A DNA stretch of 64,000 nucleotides, from contig NZ_VDGT01000013.1 in assembly GCF_006335015.1 (NCBI RefSeq), positions 1 to 64,000 of the forward strand, written 5' to 3'. The stretch comes from Streptomyces sedi (GTDB lineage Bacteria > Actinomycetota > Actinomycetes > Streptomycetales > Streptomycetaceae). Of the stretch, positions 16,972 to 26,280 are shown piece after piece. Each line of letters begins with the position of its first letter. Within the stretch, counting starts at the first letter, position 1. The notes under the pieces were generated by a model. That model had not been told where the DNA came from and made no database searches. It saw only the letters and a program-made list of their open reading frames with translations. Made by a program: the position numbers and the translations under genes.

Positions 16972-18183
16972 TCAGCCCACCTGGAGCAGGTTGCCCGTGG
17001 TGTCGGCGCCGGGGTTGGCGACGGCGTCCGGCAGCGCGGCCTCGGTGAGGCCGGCGAGGACGTCGTCCGGGGTGGCGTCCGGGTTGTCGGCCAGGTACAG
17101 CGCGGCGGCACCGGCCACGTGCGGGGCGGCCATCGAGGTGCCGGAGATGGTGTTCTCCGCGGTGTCACCGGTGTTCCAGGCGGAGGTGATGTCCTCGCCC
17201 GGGGCGTAGATGTCCACGACCGAGCCGATGTTGGTGAACTCGGCCGAGCTGTCGGCGTCGTTGCTCGCGGCCACGGTGATGGCCTCGGGCACGCGGGCCG
17301 GCGAGGAGTCGTCCGCGTCGGCGCCGTAGTCGTTGCCGGCGGCTATGGAGTAGGTCACGCCCGCGGCGATGGACTCGCTGACGGCCGCGTCCAGCACCTC
17401 GTCGACGCCGCCGCCGAGGCTCATGTTGGCGACCGAGGGACCGCTGGCGTTCTCGGTGACCCACTCGATGCCGTCGACCACGGACTGGGTGGTGCCGGAG
17501 CCGGAGTCGTCGAGCACCTTGACGGAGACGATGTCGGCGTTCTTCGCGACGCCGTACTCGCCGCCGGCGACCGTGCCCGCCACGTGGGTGCCGTGGCCCT
17601 GGCCGTCGCTGCCGTCGCCGCCGAAGGAGTCGAAGCCCAACTCGGCACGGCCGCCGAAGTCCTCGTGGCTGTAGTGGACACCGGTGTCGAGGATGTAGAC
17701 CGTGACACCCTCGCCGCCGTGGTCGGGGTAGGTGTACGAGTCGTCCAGCGGCAGCTCGGCCTGGTCCAGCCGGTCGATGCCCCAGGACGGGGTGGGCGAC
17801 TGGGTGCCCGAGATGGTGAACTCCTGGTTCTGCACGACCTCGGCCACCGCCGGGTCCTCGGCCAGGGCCACGGCCTCCTCCTCGGAGGCGGTGATGGCCA
17901 TGCCGTTGAGCACCGTGTCGTAGGTGCTGGTGACCTCGGCGTCGTAACGCTCGGCCAGCTCCTCGGCGCCGCCGGAGGCGGTGCTGAGCACGCTGTCCTT
18001 CAGCACCACCAGGTAGCTGTCGTCGACGGTGCCCGGGGCGTTCGCGTTGGAGATGAACGACCGTGCGTCGACGGGGGTCTCGTCGGCCGAGGCCATCGTG
18101 GGGAGCAGCACGCCGGCGCCGAGGCCGAGAGCCGCCGTGGCCGCCACCGCGGTGGCGCGACGAGTGATACGCATCCCTGCCAT
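16972..18183 (-). CDS. secreted subtilisin-like protease (S8 family)
   Basis: A 403-aa preproenzyme. A signal peptide (MRITRRATAVAATAALGLGAGVLL to ASA, about 4-33) is followed by an inhibitor I9 prodomain (SYLVVLKDSV to about 125). The mature S8 domain has catalytic D166 in YILDTGVHYSHED, H197 in GHGTHVAGT and S350 in ISGTSMAAPH. It belongs to the proteinase K/aqualysin-like branch. The ATG at 18183 is supported by GAGGAGGA 8 nt upstream. The frame is open further 5', but those codons precede the ribosome site. Confidence 0.93.
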   Translation of the reverse strand: MAGMRITRRATAVAATAALGLGAGVLLPTMASADETPVDARSFISNANAPGTVDDSYLVVLKDSVLSTASGGAEELAERYDAEVTSTYDTVLNGMAITASEEEAVALAEDPAVAEVVQNQEFTISGTQSPTPSWGIDRLDQAELPLDDSYTYPDHGGEGVTVYILDTGVHYSHEDFGGRAELGFDSFGGDGSDGQGHGTHVAGTVAGGEYGVAKNADIVSVKVLDDSGSGTTQSVVDGIEWVTENASGPSVANMSLGGGVDEVLDAAVSESIAAGVTYSIAAGNDYGADADDSSPARVPEAITVAASNDADSSAEFTNIGSVVDIYAPGEDITSAWNTGDTAENTISGTSMAAPHVAGAAALYLADNPDATPDDVLAGLTEAALPDAVANPGADTTGNLLQVG

Positions 18184-18488
18184 AGAGAGGGTCCTCCTCG
18201 AAAGGTGAAGCGCGAATGTGTGTGGGGGAAGTGCTCTGAGTAACGGGCGTGAGCATGACACTTGTTCGCTCATCACCTGTCAGCTCGAAAGGTTCGTCGA
18301 ACATGAGGAATTGAGCAAGGGGGTGTGGGCGGTAGAGACATGTTTGTCATATAAATGCAAGGCGAGGAAACGGAGTTGTGGCACGGAGCGCTTCTCCGCG
18401 ACCTCGCCCGGTGAACGCTGGTGCGGGGTGCGCGGCCGGGGTGGGACAATGGGCCGGTCACCGTAAGCAAGAAGGAGAAGTGCCAGCC
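18184..18488. other. 305-bp divergent promoter region (subtilase / lysS)
   Basis: This non-coding region contains an A/T-rich patch near 18340-18360. A possible vegetative promoter for lysS reads TTGAGC (18311-18316), 16 nt, TAGAGA (18333-18338). AAGGAG at 18472-18477 is the lysS ribosome site. No RNA gene or riboswitch was recognised. Confidence 0.45.
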
Positions 18489-20216
18489 GTGGGCCAGACC
18501 ACCATGGAGACCGACTGGGTCTCCCGACTCGCCGACGAGGTCATCGCCGAGGCGGAGCGTCGCGCCCCCGGCAAACCGATCGTCTGCGCCTCGGGCCTGA
18601 GCCCGTCCGGCCCGATCCACCTCGGCAACCTCCGCGAGGTGATGGTGCCCCACCTGGTGGCCGACGAGATCAAGCGCCGCGGGGTCCCCTGCGAACACCT
18701 CGTCTCCTGGGACGACTACGACCGCTTCCGCAAGGTGCCGGCCGGAGTCCCCGGCGTGGACGAGAGCTGGCAGGAGCACATCGGTCGGCCGCTGACCTCC
18801 GTGCCGCCCCCGGCCGGAAGCGCCCACACCAGCTGGGCCGAGCACTTCAAGGCGCCGCTGAAGGCCGCCCTGGCGGAGATGGGCATCGAGGTCAGGGGCA
18901 TCAGCCAGACCGAGCAGTACACCTCGGGCGCCTACCGCGAGCAGATCCTCTTCGCGATGCGGGAACGCCGGCGGATCGACGCCGTGTTGGAGCGCTACCG
19001 GACCAAGGGCAAGGACTCCCAGGACGCCGCGCTGGCGGCCAGCGAGGACGAGGCGGAGCTGGCGGCCGTCGAGGGCTCCGGGGCCGCGAGCGAGGACGAC
19101 GGCGGCGCCGGGGACTCCGGCTACTACCCGTACAAGCCCTACTGCGGCGCCTGCGGCCGGGACACCACCACCGTCACCTCCTACGACGACGAGACCACCG
19201 AGCTGCGGTACACCTGCGCCTGCGGCTTCGAGGAGACCGTCAGGCTCAGCGAGTTCGACCGGGGGAAGCTGGTCTGGAAGGTCGACTGGCCGATGCGGTG
19301 GGCCTACGAGGGCGTGGTCTTCGAGCCCGCCGGCGTCGACCACCACTCGCCGGGCTCCTCCTGGGTGGTCGGCGGCCAGCTGGTCTCCGAGATCTTCGGC
19401 GGCAAGCAGCCGATCGGCCCGATGTACGCCTTCGTCGGGATCAGCGGCATGGCCAAGATGTCCAGCTCCCGAGGCGGCGTGCCCGTGCCGTCGGAGGCGC
19501 TGGAGATCATGGAGGCCCCGCTGCTCCGCTGGCTGTACGCGCGGCGGCGCCCCAACCAGGCGTTCAAGATCGCCTTCGACTCCGAGATCCAGCGCACCTA
19601 CGACGAGTTCGACGCGTTGTCCCGCCGCGTGGCCGCCGGCACGGCGCAGCCGGCCGACCTCGCCGCGCACGGCCGCGCCGTCTCCACGGCCGCCGGCGCG
19701 CTGCCCGGAACCACGCGCCCGCTGCCCTTCCGGATGCTCGCCTCCGTCGTGGACATCACCACCGGGGAGGCGGAGCAGACGCTGCGGATCCTGCGCGAGG
19801 TCGACCCCGACAACCCCGTCAGGTCGCTGGACGAGGTCCGGCCCCGGCTGGACAAGGCGACCCGCTGGGTGGAGACCCAGGTGCCGGCCGAGCAGCGCAC
19901 CCGCGTGCGCGCGGAGCCGGACACCGCGCTGCTGGACTCGCTCGACGAGGAGCAACGCGCCTCGCTTGAGCTGTTGTTGGAGGGCCTTGACGACCAGTGG
20001 TCCCTCGACGGGCTGACCGCACTGCTCTACGGCGTCCCCAAGCTGCGCGCGGGGCTCGCGGTGGACGCGAAGCCCACCCCCGAGCTGAAGGCGGCGCAGC
20101 GCGGCTTCTTCGCGCTGCTCTACCGGCTGTTGATCGGCGGCGAGACCGGCCCCCGGCTGCCCACGCTGCTGCTCGCCGTCGGCGCCAAGCGCGTCCGGCG
20201 GCTGCTCGGCGGCTGA
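18489..20216 (+). CDS. lysS: lysine--tRNA ligase, class I
   Basis: This 575-aa enzyme charges tRNA(Lys). It is the class I type: SGLSPSGPIHLGNLRE is the HIGH-region signature and MAKMSSSRGG the KMSKS loop. A treble-Cys zinc-ribbon insertion (CGACGRD...CACGFEE) lies in the middle, and the alpha-helical C-terminal domain follows. The GTG at 18489 follows AAGGAG with 11 nt spacing; an ATG at 18504 is an alternative. Class I LysRS is a known feature of many Streptomyces. Confidence 0.95.
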   Translation: MGQTTMETDWVSRLADEVIAEAERRAPGKPIVCASGLSPSGPIHLGNLREVMVPHLVADEIKRRGVPCEHLVSWDDYDRFRKVPAGVPGVDESWQEHIGRPLTSVPPPAGSAHTSWAEHFKAPLKAALAEMGIEVRGISQTEQYTSGAYREQILFAMRERRRIDAVLERYRTKGKDSQDAALAASEDEAELAAVEGSGAASEDDGGAGDSGYYPYKPYCGACGRDTTTVTSYDDETTELRYTCACGFEETVRLSEFDRGKLVWKVDWPMRWAYEGVVFEPAGVDHHSPGSSWVVGGQLVSEIFGGKQPIGPMYAFVGISGMAKMSSSRGGVPVPSEALEIMEAPLLRWLYARRRPNQAFKIAFDSEIQRTYDEFDALSRRVAAGTAQPADLAAHGRAVSTAAGALPGTTRPLPFRMLASVVDITTGEAEQTLRILREVDPDNPVRSLDEVRPRLDKATRWVETQVPAEQRTRVRAEPDTALLDSLDEEQRASLELLLEGLDDQWSLDGLTALLYGVPKLRAGLAVDAKPTPELKAAQRGFFALLYRLLIGGETGPRLPTLLLAVGAKRVRRLLGG

Positions 20217-20257
20217 CCCCGCCCTCGCCACGCGGCGAGCCTCGCGACGTCTCCCCG

Positions 20258-20291
20258 GGGCCCCCGACGACCGCCCGGTCGTCGGGGGCCC
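20258..20291 (+). terminator. lysS terminator hairpin
   Basis: A perfect 15-bp stem GGGCCCCCGACGACC (20258-20272) pairs with 20277-20291 around a 4-nt loop, 42 nt after the lysS stop. It has no T-run. The rest of the spacer to 20657, the stop of the convergent DUF2637 gene, holds no gene I can support. Confidence 0.75.
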
Positions 20292-20657
20292 GGCCGTGCT
20301 CCCCGGCGGACCGTGGGCGATGCCGGTCCGGGGTGGTGGCGCGACGGGCCACCACCCGGGGCGGCGGACGAGGGCGCGAGGCGCCGGCGTGGGGTGCTTC
20401 CGCGTGACGGACGAGGACGGCATGGCTCTCCCCCCGGCGCCCAACTCCGCGACGCCCGATGACTCTTCACTGACGGTCACCATGATGCGGTGATGCGTGA
20501 CCCTCCGTCGTCATCCCCGAGGAGGGTTACTCACCCCTACGAAAGGACTACGGAGAGCGACGCGAGAGACGCGTCGAGGAGGAGCGCGTTCCGGGGGCGC
20601 GTGTCGGATGCCAGCGCCCCCGAGTGCCGGTCAGTGTCCCGGGCGTCACGGCTCCGG

Positions 20658-22232
20658 TCAGACCCCGGTACCCATCTCCGCGCTGTACCGCTCCCTGAAC
20701 CCCCGGGTGTAGGGCCGCAGATACTGCTCGCTCAGCAGCGTCCCGTCGCCGTCGGTGATGGAGAACCGTTCGTGCAGGAAGCGGGAGAGCTGCCGGGCGT
20801 TGGGGAAGTCGCCCTGTTCGAGTATGTACTGACGGTACGCGTCGTAGAACGCGTCGCTGGGTGGCCCGTCCTCGGCCGAGTACCCGTCCTGCCCGTCCTG
20901 CCGGGGCGGTTCGGCGAGCCCGGCGAGTTCGGTGGCCTCGGCCTGCTCCGTGCGCTCGTGGTCGTCCGGAACGACCGGGGCGTTGCCCAGCGCGCGCCGC
21001 CGCCCCGGGCCCACCGGCACGGTCACCGCCGCCTCGGCGGGCGCGGCCTCCACGGGCGGCGGCTCGTCGCCGCCGTAGCCCCGCCCCGCACCGCGAAACG
21101 TTTCCTCTCCGCCGAACGACGCGCCCGCGTCGGACGCGGCCAACTCCCCTTCCCGGCCGTACGGTTCCCGACCGTAAGGTTCCCCGCCGTAAGGCGCGCC
21201 GCCCCAGCCGGCGCCCGGCGCCTCCCGGGGCTCCGCCCCGGCGCCCGCCGTTTCCCGAACGGTCTCCCGAACCGGCTCCCGGGCCGCGCCGGCGCGCTCG
21301 CCGCCGCCGTCGGCCCCTCCCGGCGCCGGCCGGAACCCGCCGTTCAGCCACGCCGGTTCGACCGCCTCCTCGACCACCTCGGCGGCGCCCGAGCCATCCT
21401 CCGGATGGCGGACCTCGGGGCGCTCACGCCCCGCGCGTTCCCCCAGCCGCCCGCGCTCGTCGTCCGCCGCGCGCCCCTCGCCCTCCGGGCCCGAGGCCGC
21501 CGCCGACACCGGCTTCGGCTGCTGCTCCTGGGCGCCGACCGCCAGCCGGGGTCGCGCCGCCGCCAGCCCGGTGGCGGCCGTCTCGCGCAACGGCACGCCG
21601 TAGCGCGCCAGTTTGAGTGGCATCCTCGCCTCGACCGGCGCCCTGCGCCGCCAGGCCCTGCCGTACTCGGCGCGCAACTGCGCCTGGTAGACCAGCCGGT
21701 CACGCTCCATCGTGATGACTTCCTGATAGGAGCGCAGCTCCCACAGCTTCATCCGCCGCCAGAGCCGGAACGTCGGGATCGGCGAGAGGAACCACCGCCA
21801 CATCCGCACGCCCTCCATGTGACGGTCGGCGGTGATGTCCGCGACGCGACCGATCGCATGGCGGGCTGCTTCGACCGTGATCACGAAGAGCACGGGAATG
21901 ATCGCGTGCATCCCCACCCCGAGCGGATCGCCCCACGCCGAGGCCCCGTTGAAGGCGATGGTGGCTGCGGTCAGCAGCCACGCCGTCTGGCGCAGCAGCG
22001 GAAAGGGGATGCGCAGCCAGGTGAGCAGCAGGTCCAGGGAGAGCAGCACCACGATGCCGGCGTCGACGCCGATGGGGAAGAAGGGGGCGAAGTCGCCGAA
22101 GCCCTTTTCCTCGGCCAGCTCGCGGACGGCGGCGTAGGAGCCGACGAACCCGATGGTGGCGATGACCACGGCCCCGGCCAGCACGATGCCGACGAGGACG
22201 CGGTGCGCACGGGTGAGCTGGATCGCGGCCAC
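20658..22232 (-). CDS. DUF2637 membrane protein with long disordered middle
   Basis: A 524-aa protein. The N-terminal about 140 residues form the DUF2637 domain with four hydrophobic segments (VLVGIVLAGAVVIATIGFVG; PIGVDAGIVVLLSLDLLL; TAWLLTAATIAFNGASAWG; GMHAIIPVLFVITVEAARH). A basic juxtamembrane region follows (WRWFLSPIPTFRLWRRMKLWE). Residues about 230-440 are Gly/Glu/Pro/Arg-rich and low in complexity. A conserved C-terminal segment near the end (DAFYDAYRQYILEQGDFPNARQLSRFL) looks like a small helical DNA- or protein-binding module, as in SpdB-like and transfer-related proteins. The GTG at 22232 has GGGGAGG eight nt upstream. The function is unknown. Confidence 0.8.
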   Translation of the reverse strand: MAAIQLTRAHRVLVGIVLAGAVVIATIGFVGSYAAVRELAEEKGFGDFAPFFPIGVDAGIVVLLSLDLLLTWLRIPFPLLRQTAWLLTAATIAFNGASAWGDPLGVGMHAIIPVLFVITVEAARHAIGRVADITADRHMEGVRMWRWFLSPIPTFRLWRRMKLWELRSYQEVITMERDRLVYQAQLRAEYGRAWRRRAPVEARMPLKLARYGVPLRETAATGLAAARPRLAVGAQEQQPKPVSAAASGPEGEGRAADDERGRLGERAGRERPEVRHPEDGSGAAEVVEEAVEPAWLNGGFRPAPGGADGGGERAGAAREPVRETVRETAGAGAEPREAPGAGWGGAPYGGEPYGREPYGREGELAASDAGASFGGEETFRGAGRGYGGDEPPPVEAAPAEAAVTVPVGPGRRRALGNAPVVPDDHERTEQAEATELAGLAEPPRQDGQDGYSAEDGPPSDAFYDAYRQYILEQGDFPNARQLSRFLHERFSITDGDGTLLSEQYLRPYTRGFRERYSAEMGTGV

Positions 22233-22350
22233 TGCTGGTGCCTCCCCAGGGGGTCGCCGGTGGGTCCCGGTGTCGGCCCCAGCCTGGCACATGCCGACAG
22301 GGCATGTACGCGCCGACCGCGTCCCGTCCCGCCGACCGCGCCCCGGCACA

Positions 22351-22392
22351 CGGGAGTTGACCGCGCCTGAACGGCGCTCCCGTCAACTCCCG
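22351..22392. repeat. nested inverted repeat upstream of the DUF2637 gene
   Basis: CGGGAGTTGAC (22351-22361) pairs with GTCAACTCCCG (22382-22392), and inside it GCGCC pairs with GGCGC. It lies about 120 bp before the DUF2637 start and 87 bp after the end of the convergently oriented reading of the lipoprotein gene. It could be an operator or an attenuator. Confidence 0.6.
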
Positions 22393-22478
22393 CGCGCCCG
22401 CCCCACGTCAGCGCGCCCGCACGTCGCCCGCGCGCCCCTCGCCCGCGCGCACGCGACACGTCAGCGCACGGCCCGGGC

Positions 22479-23258
22479 TCAGTCCCCTTCGGGCTTGGCT
22501 CCCTCGGCCGCGTCCCCCGACTCTCCGGACTCCTCGGAGTCGTCCGACTCCGCGTCGCCCTCCTCCTCGCCGCCGCCGGCGGCCGAGCCGAGGTTGGCCG
22601 CGGCCTCCTGCGCGGCGCGGTCGGCCGCCTCCTTGACGTCGCCGGCGCCCGGCGCGTCGTCGTCCTCGAAGCCGGCGCCCGAGTAGTCGACCGTCACCAC
22701 CACATTGCCGTCGCGAACGACCACGCGCTGCTGCGTGTAGTCGTGTTCCGCGTCGTCGGCCTCCTTGGTGACCCGGTAGGCGACGGAGACCGCCTCGTCC
22801 CCGGTCTCCGGCAACTCCTCGGCCTCCGGCTCCTCGTTGGCGTCGTCGCCCGTGATCTCGTCGACCATCTGCTGGAGGTAGGCCGTGGCCCGCTCGTCGC
22901 CGCTGCCCACGGCCGGGTCGGACTCGAAGCGGCGCAGCGAGACGGTCAACGACCGGAACTGGTATCCGTCCAGGCCGTTCCACAGGCAGGCGGCCGAGGT
23001 CGTGGTGTTGCTGGACTCCAGCTCCTCGCCCTCCTCCGGGTCGGCCTCCGGCACCACGTCGCCGACGGTGTCGCCGCTCAGCAGCGCGCAGGGCTCGGGG
23101 ACTTCGGCGAACTTGACGGGCTCGGGGGTCGCGCTCTCGCTCGGCGGGGCGTCGTCGTTCTCCGGCTCCGAGTCGGAGGAGCAGCCGGCGACGAACAGCA
23201 CGGGCGCTGCGGCCAGGGCCGTCATGCGGACGGCGAGTCGCGAGGCTTTACCGTTCAT
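22479..23258 (-). CDS. DUF3558-type lipoprotein
   Basis: A 259-aa secreted lipoprotein: MNGKASRLAVRMTALAAAPVLFVAGCSS has a lipobox LFVAGC with Cys near residue 26. The mature part carries the PCALLSGDTVGDVVPEAD motif typical of DUF3558 and a tryptophan/cysteine segment ACLWNGLDG. The C-terminus is an Asp/Glu/Ser-rich tail. It is followed upstream by a paralogue in the same orientation. The function of the family is unknown. The frame extends to a GTG at 23285, but the ATG at 23258 gives a proper signal peptide. Confidence 0.82.
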   Translation of the reverse strand: MNGKASRLAVRMTALAAAPVLFVAGCSSDSEPENDDAPPSESATPEPVKFAEVPEPCALLSGDTVGDVVPEADPEEGEELESSNTTTSAACLWNGLDGYQFRSLTVSLRRFESDPAVGSGDERATAYLQQMVDEITGDDANEEPEAEELPETGDEAVSVAYRVTKEADDAEHDYTQQRVVVRDGNVVVTVDYSGAGFEDDDAPGAGDVKEAADRAAQEAAANLGSAAGGGEEEGDAESDDSEESGESGDAAEGAKPEGD

Positions 23259-23360
23259 GTCTTCTTCGCTTCCGTTACCAGTCACTCGTTGCGGTGGGCC
23301 GTGTCCTGCCCCGTCACGGTACGCCCGCGGTGGGCCGCCGGTCCGAAGGACGCGGCGGCG

Positions 23361-24119
23361 TCAGCCGTCCAGGCCCTCGGCGAGCTGCCTGGCCACCGAC
23401 TCGGCGTGCGACTGCGTCCGGGAGCTGTCGGGCGCTGCCTCGGGCCGGGTGGTGGAGACGCCGTACACGACGGTGACGATAACGTTCGCGTTGCGGAACG
23501 CGAGGGTCACCTGTCGGCGGTCTCCGGTGTCGTTGCTGGTCAAACGGTCGTCGAGAAAAGCGACGTGACCAATGCCATCGAGCTTCCTGGTCGCGGCGCT
23601 CGTGGAGTCGCCGAGGTTCGGCGAGACATGGTCCGTGCCGTCTCCGCCCGCGTCCTCCCCGTCCTCCTCGCGGTTGTCGTCCGAGTCCTCCTCGGTGATG
23701 GTGACGCCGGCCTCGGCGGCGAACTCCTCGAAGTCGCGCTCGGCCTGGTCGTCGTCGCTGACCTCGGGTTCGTAGGAGATCACCCGCTGGAAGTCGACGC
23801 TCAGCCGCTGGGTGTCCGAGCCCTCCGCGTGCCGCCACTCGCAGCCGACGCGGCGGCCGGTGTCGTAGGTGGCCAGCGGCTCGCCGGCGTAGGTCTCGGG
23901 GTCCGCGTCCGGCAGCAGCTCGGCGAGGGTCTCCTGCCGCACGGCGCCGCAGGGTTCGGGGAGCCCGGAGTAACGGCCCTGCCCGGCGGCGGTGCGGGTG
24001 TCGCCCGAGGTGGCGGAGCCGCCGGTGTCCTCGGTGCCGCCGCCGCCCGAGCAGGCGACGCTTCCGAGTATCAGCGCCACGGGCAGCGCGCACCGCGTGA
24101 CCCTTGCCCAGCCTCGCAC
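23361..24119 (-). CDS. second DUF3558-type lipoprotein
   Basis: A 252-aa lipoprotein paralogous to the next gene. The signal peptide ends in ILGSVACSGGGG (lipobox Cys about 23). The mature domain shows LPEPCGAVRQETLAELLPDAD and RRVGCEWRHAEG, the conserved Cys pair of the family. The two copies lie head to tail with about 100 bp between them, consistent with an old tandem duplication. Both probably face the outside of the membrane. The reaction or ligand is unknown. Confidence 0.8.
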   Translation of the reverse strand: MRGWARVTRCALPVALILGSVACSGGGGTEDTGGSATSGDTRTAAGQGRYSGLPEPCGAVRQETLAELLPDADPETYAGEPLATYDTGRRVGCEWRHAEGSDTQRLSVDFQRVISYEPEVSDDDQAERDFEEFAAEAGVTITEEDSDDNREEDGEDAGGDGTDHVSPNLGDSTSAATRKLDGIGHVAFLDDRLTSNDTGDRRQVTLAFRNANVIVTVVYGVSTTRPEAAPDSSRTQSHAESVARQLAEGLDG

Positions 24120-24446
24120 CTGGCCTCCTCGGGAGTCTTGACAGCCGGCCGACGTTCGCAGGGCACCATGTCTACCTCAGGCGACCGCCAAACGGGTAAC
24201 GCGCGCGGCCGAAGAGGGCGGCGTGTCCGGCGCCGGGAGCCCGCGGGGGAAGGGGCGGGAGCGTCCGTGAGAAGGGGAGAGGGGCGGCTCAGGGCCAAGG
24301 AGGGCAGTGATGCGGAGAAGGCTCCCAGTCGGGCAGTGTCCGCGAGGCGTCTTGAGCTGTTTGGCAGGTGTATCCGTACGCATACGGTTTGGATGAACGC
24401 GAGGCCGCTGTATGCGGTCGATTCTCAGTGAGGCAGGGTGGGGGCC
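24120..24446. other. 318-bp spacer at the left edge of the accessory region
   Basis: No gene is supported here. A palindrome CCGTA-CGCA-TACGG at 24374-24387 lies about 60 bp before the next start and could be an operator. Base composition becomes visibly less G+C-biased to the right of this point. Confidence 0.45.
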
Positions 24447-25076
24447 ATGGTGACCTTGGCGAGTTCCCTGACGAGCGGTTCTGTGCGGGAGGCTTCTTCC
24501 GCCTTGCTGGAGCCAGGTTGGCAGGCCCGAACTGTTTCTGTCTTCGGGGCCGAGGCACTGTGCTTCTACCGTCTGAACGAGGGTGAGCATGCGCGGCGCG
24601 AGGAGGTCTCCGCCGCCCGGGTAGATAAGCTGCCCGATCTTGAGAGCCTGCTTACACTCCCGGTGGACGTTCCTGTTCCGCTGCAATCGCTGGACTCGCC
24701 GGCGCGGCGGGCGGTGCGAGGGCTGCCGTCGGGAGCGGTGGAGCGAGACCGGAAGACGGTCACCCGACGTGCCGTGCGGCCCCTGCAGGTGGATCTTGCT
24801 GTGGTCCGCGCTTCCTGGTGGCGCCAGGGCCTTGAGCGGGCGGGCCAATTTGCTCCCTTCTGCCGCCGGGCCATGCTCTTGGACCGTCTTCCAGCCCGAA
24901 TGGATGAGGTCCTCGTCGAGGCGGACTTCTACGGCATCGGCGTGTTCGTCACCTCAGGAGACGAGGTCGAGCTGGTACTGGAGCCGGGAGACTACAGACC
25001 GCCCCGGCACACCGCTGCGGCCTGGTGGTTCGTCGAGGATGTGTATCAGCGCCTACGCTCGGCGGCGGCTGTCTGA
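24447..25076 (+). CDS. hypothetical protein (accessory island, 209 aa)
   Basis: I do not recognise this protein. It is soluble, with no signal or membrane segment. It has an aromatic/charged C-terminal part (MDEVLVEADFYGIGVFVTSGDEVELVLEPGDY...AAWWFVEDVYQRL) that reads like a small alpha/beta domain. A central basic region follows DRKTVTRRAVRPL. Its 3' end overlaps the 3' end of the convergent TGT-like gene by 31 bp. It could be a functional partner of that gene or merely a neighbour. The GTG at 24438 is an alternative start. Confidence 0.6.
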   Translation: MVTLASSLTSGSVREASSALLEPGWQARTVSVFGAEALCFYRLNEGEHARREEVSAARVDKLPDLESLLTLPVDVPVPLQSLDSPARRAVRGLPSGAVERDRKTVTRRAVRPLQVDLAVVRASWWRQGLERAGQFAPFCRRAMLLDRLPARMDEVLVEADFYGIGVFVTSGDEVELVLEPGDYRPPRHTAAAWWFVEDVYQRLRSAAAV

Positions 25077-26272
25077 GCCGGTGCCTTGGCGGTGCCGGGA
25101 GTGGTCGACGCCCATCGATCGAGCTGCGCCGGAGACTTGAACGCCTTCGGCTGTCTGATGGACGTGTTGATCAGTTCGTACTGATCGAGAGCTTTACGGC
25201 AGCGGTCGAACCACCACTGCTGGCGTGCTGTGCCGGGCTTGACCGAAGTCAGGGCACGGAACCACTCCATGAGGACCGCGACGTTGTGCGCCGCCGCTGC
25301 GGCAGGAAGCTCGCCGCGGTTGCTTGTGAAGGCGTCCAGTGCGAGCTTGCCGGCACAGGCCGAGCAGAAGCAGACCGGAGCTTCGGCGCCACCGTAACGC
25401 TTGGCGATCGTCTCACCCAGGAAGAAGGCCATCAGGTCGGGGAAGAGAATGTGCGGTGACTGGATGGGGATGCTCTTGTTGACCTGCGCCTTTTCGCCGG
25501 GAGCGACGACGTGGCGGTAGCGGCTGCTGGCGCCGAAGGCTGTGAAGGCGGCACCGAAGGCCAGCGCGCCGAATGCCGCGAGATCCGTGCGTAGCAGGGC
25601 AGCCCCGGGAACTTCCTCGATGACCTGCTTGAGATGGCTTACGGCCTTGGCGTAACGCGCCAGGGGGTCCATCTGTCCGCCCAGCATGATGGCCTTCGGC
25701 CCCTTGACCCGCCGCAGGTGGGCGATGAGCTGGCGGGTCGATTCCTCGTCGCGTAGCCAGGAGACATCCACCGGAGCGGCGAAGATCACCTCCGGGTCGT
25801 CGAGTTCCAGGACACGGGTCACGGCGGCCCGGAGGGCATCGGAGTCCTCGGCCCTGATGTAGCCAGTGGGGGTCATGGGGAGCGTTGCTCCGGCGTCCCG
25901 CTGCTCGGCCAGAGACAGTTCCAGGGGATCGTCGAGGAAGAGCGTGGGCTCGACGTCGCAGGGGAAGGGGTTCTCCTCGGTCGCGGCGCTGACCTCGTAC
26001 ACCGCCGGGTCGATCAGGAGCGGAGCGGCGTAGCCCTCCCTGTATCGCAGGGCGCCGGCCTTCCTCACGGCGTCGGTGCCGCACAGGATGAGCCCACTGC
26101 GTGCCGGGTCGACCTGCCCCTGGACGTAGCTGAGCCGGGCGGCGCTGACCTGGATCAGCATGCGGCCCTGTAGGCCGTTCAGGCTGTCCGGCCGGTCTGG
26201 CGCACCCGCAGCGTCAGGAGGCTCGGTCAGATCGGAGCGCGGACGAGGCAGCGGCGCGTAACGGTCGGTCAT
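25046..26272 (-). CDS. protein with tRNA-guanine-transglycosylase-like zinc signature
   Basis: A 408-aa protein that I cannot assign firmly. The clearest signal is C301-x-C303-xx-C306 followed after exactly 22 residues by H329. This resembles the zinc site of tRNA-guanine transglycosylases (CxCxxC-x22/25-H). The preceding 250 residues alternate strands and helices as expected of a TIM barrel (GLILCGTDAVRKAG, PLLIDPAVYE, EVIFAAPVDVSWL, KAIMLGGQMDPL). A TGT or DpdA-like base-exchange enzyme acting on tRNA or DNA is therefore possible. It starts 2-8 nt after the HTH-ImmA stop, so the two form an operon. The ATG at 26272 has AAGG 5 nt upstream; a GTG at 26278 is also in frame. Confidence 0.5.
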   Translation of the reverse strand: MTDRYAPLPRPRSDLTEPPDAAGAPDRPDSLNGLQGRMLIQVSAARLSYVQGQVDPARSGLILCGTDAVRKAGALRYREGYAAPLLIDPAVYEVSAATEENPFPCDVEPTLFLDDPLELSLAEQRDAGATLPMTPTGYIRAEDSDALRAAVTRVLELDDPEVIFAAPVDVSWLRDEESTRQLIAHLRRVKGPKAIMLGGQMDPLARYAKAVSHLKQVIEEVPGAALLRTDLAAFGALAFGAAFTAFGASSRYRHVVAPGEKAQVNKSIPIQSPHILFPDLMAFFLGETIAKRYGGAEAPVCFCSACAGKLALDAFTSNRGELPAAAAAHNVAVLMEWFRALTSVKPGTARQQWWFDRCRKALDQYELINTSIRQPKAFKSPAQLDRWASTTPGTAKAPAQTAAAERRR

Positions 26273-26280
26273 GGTCACCT

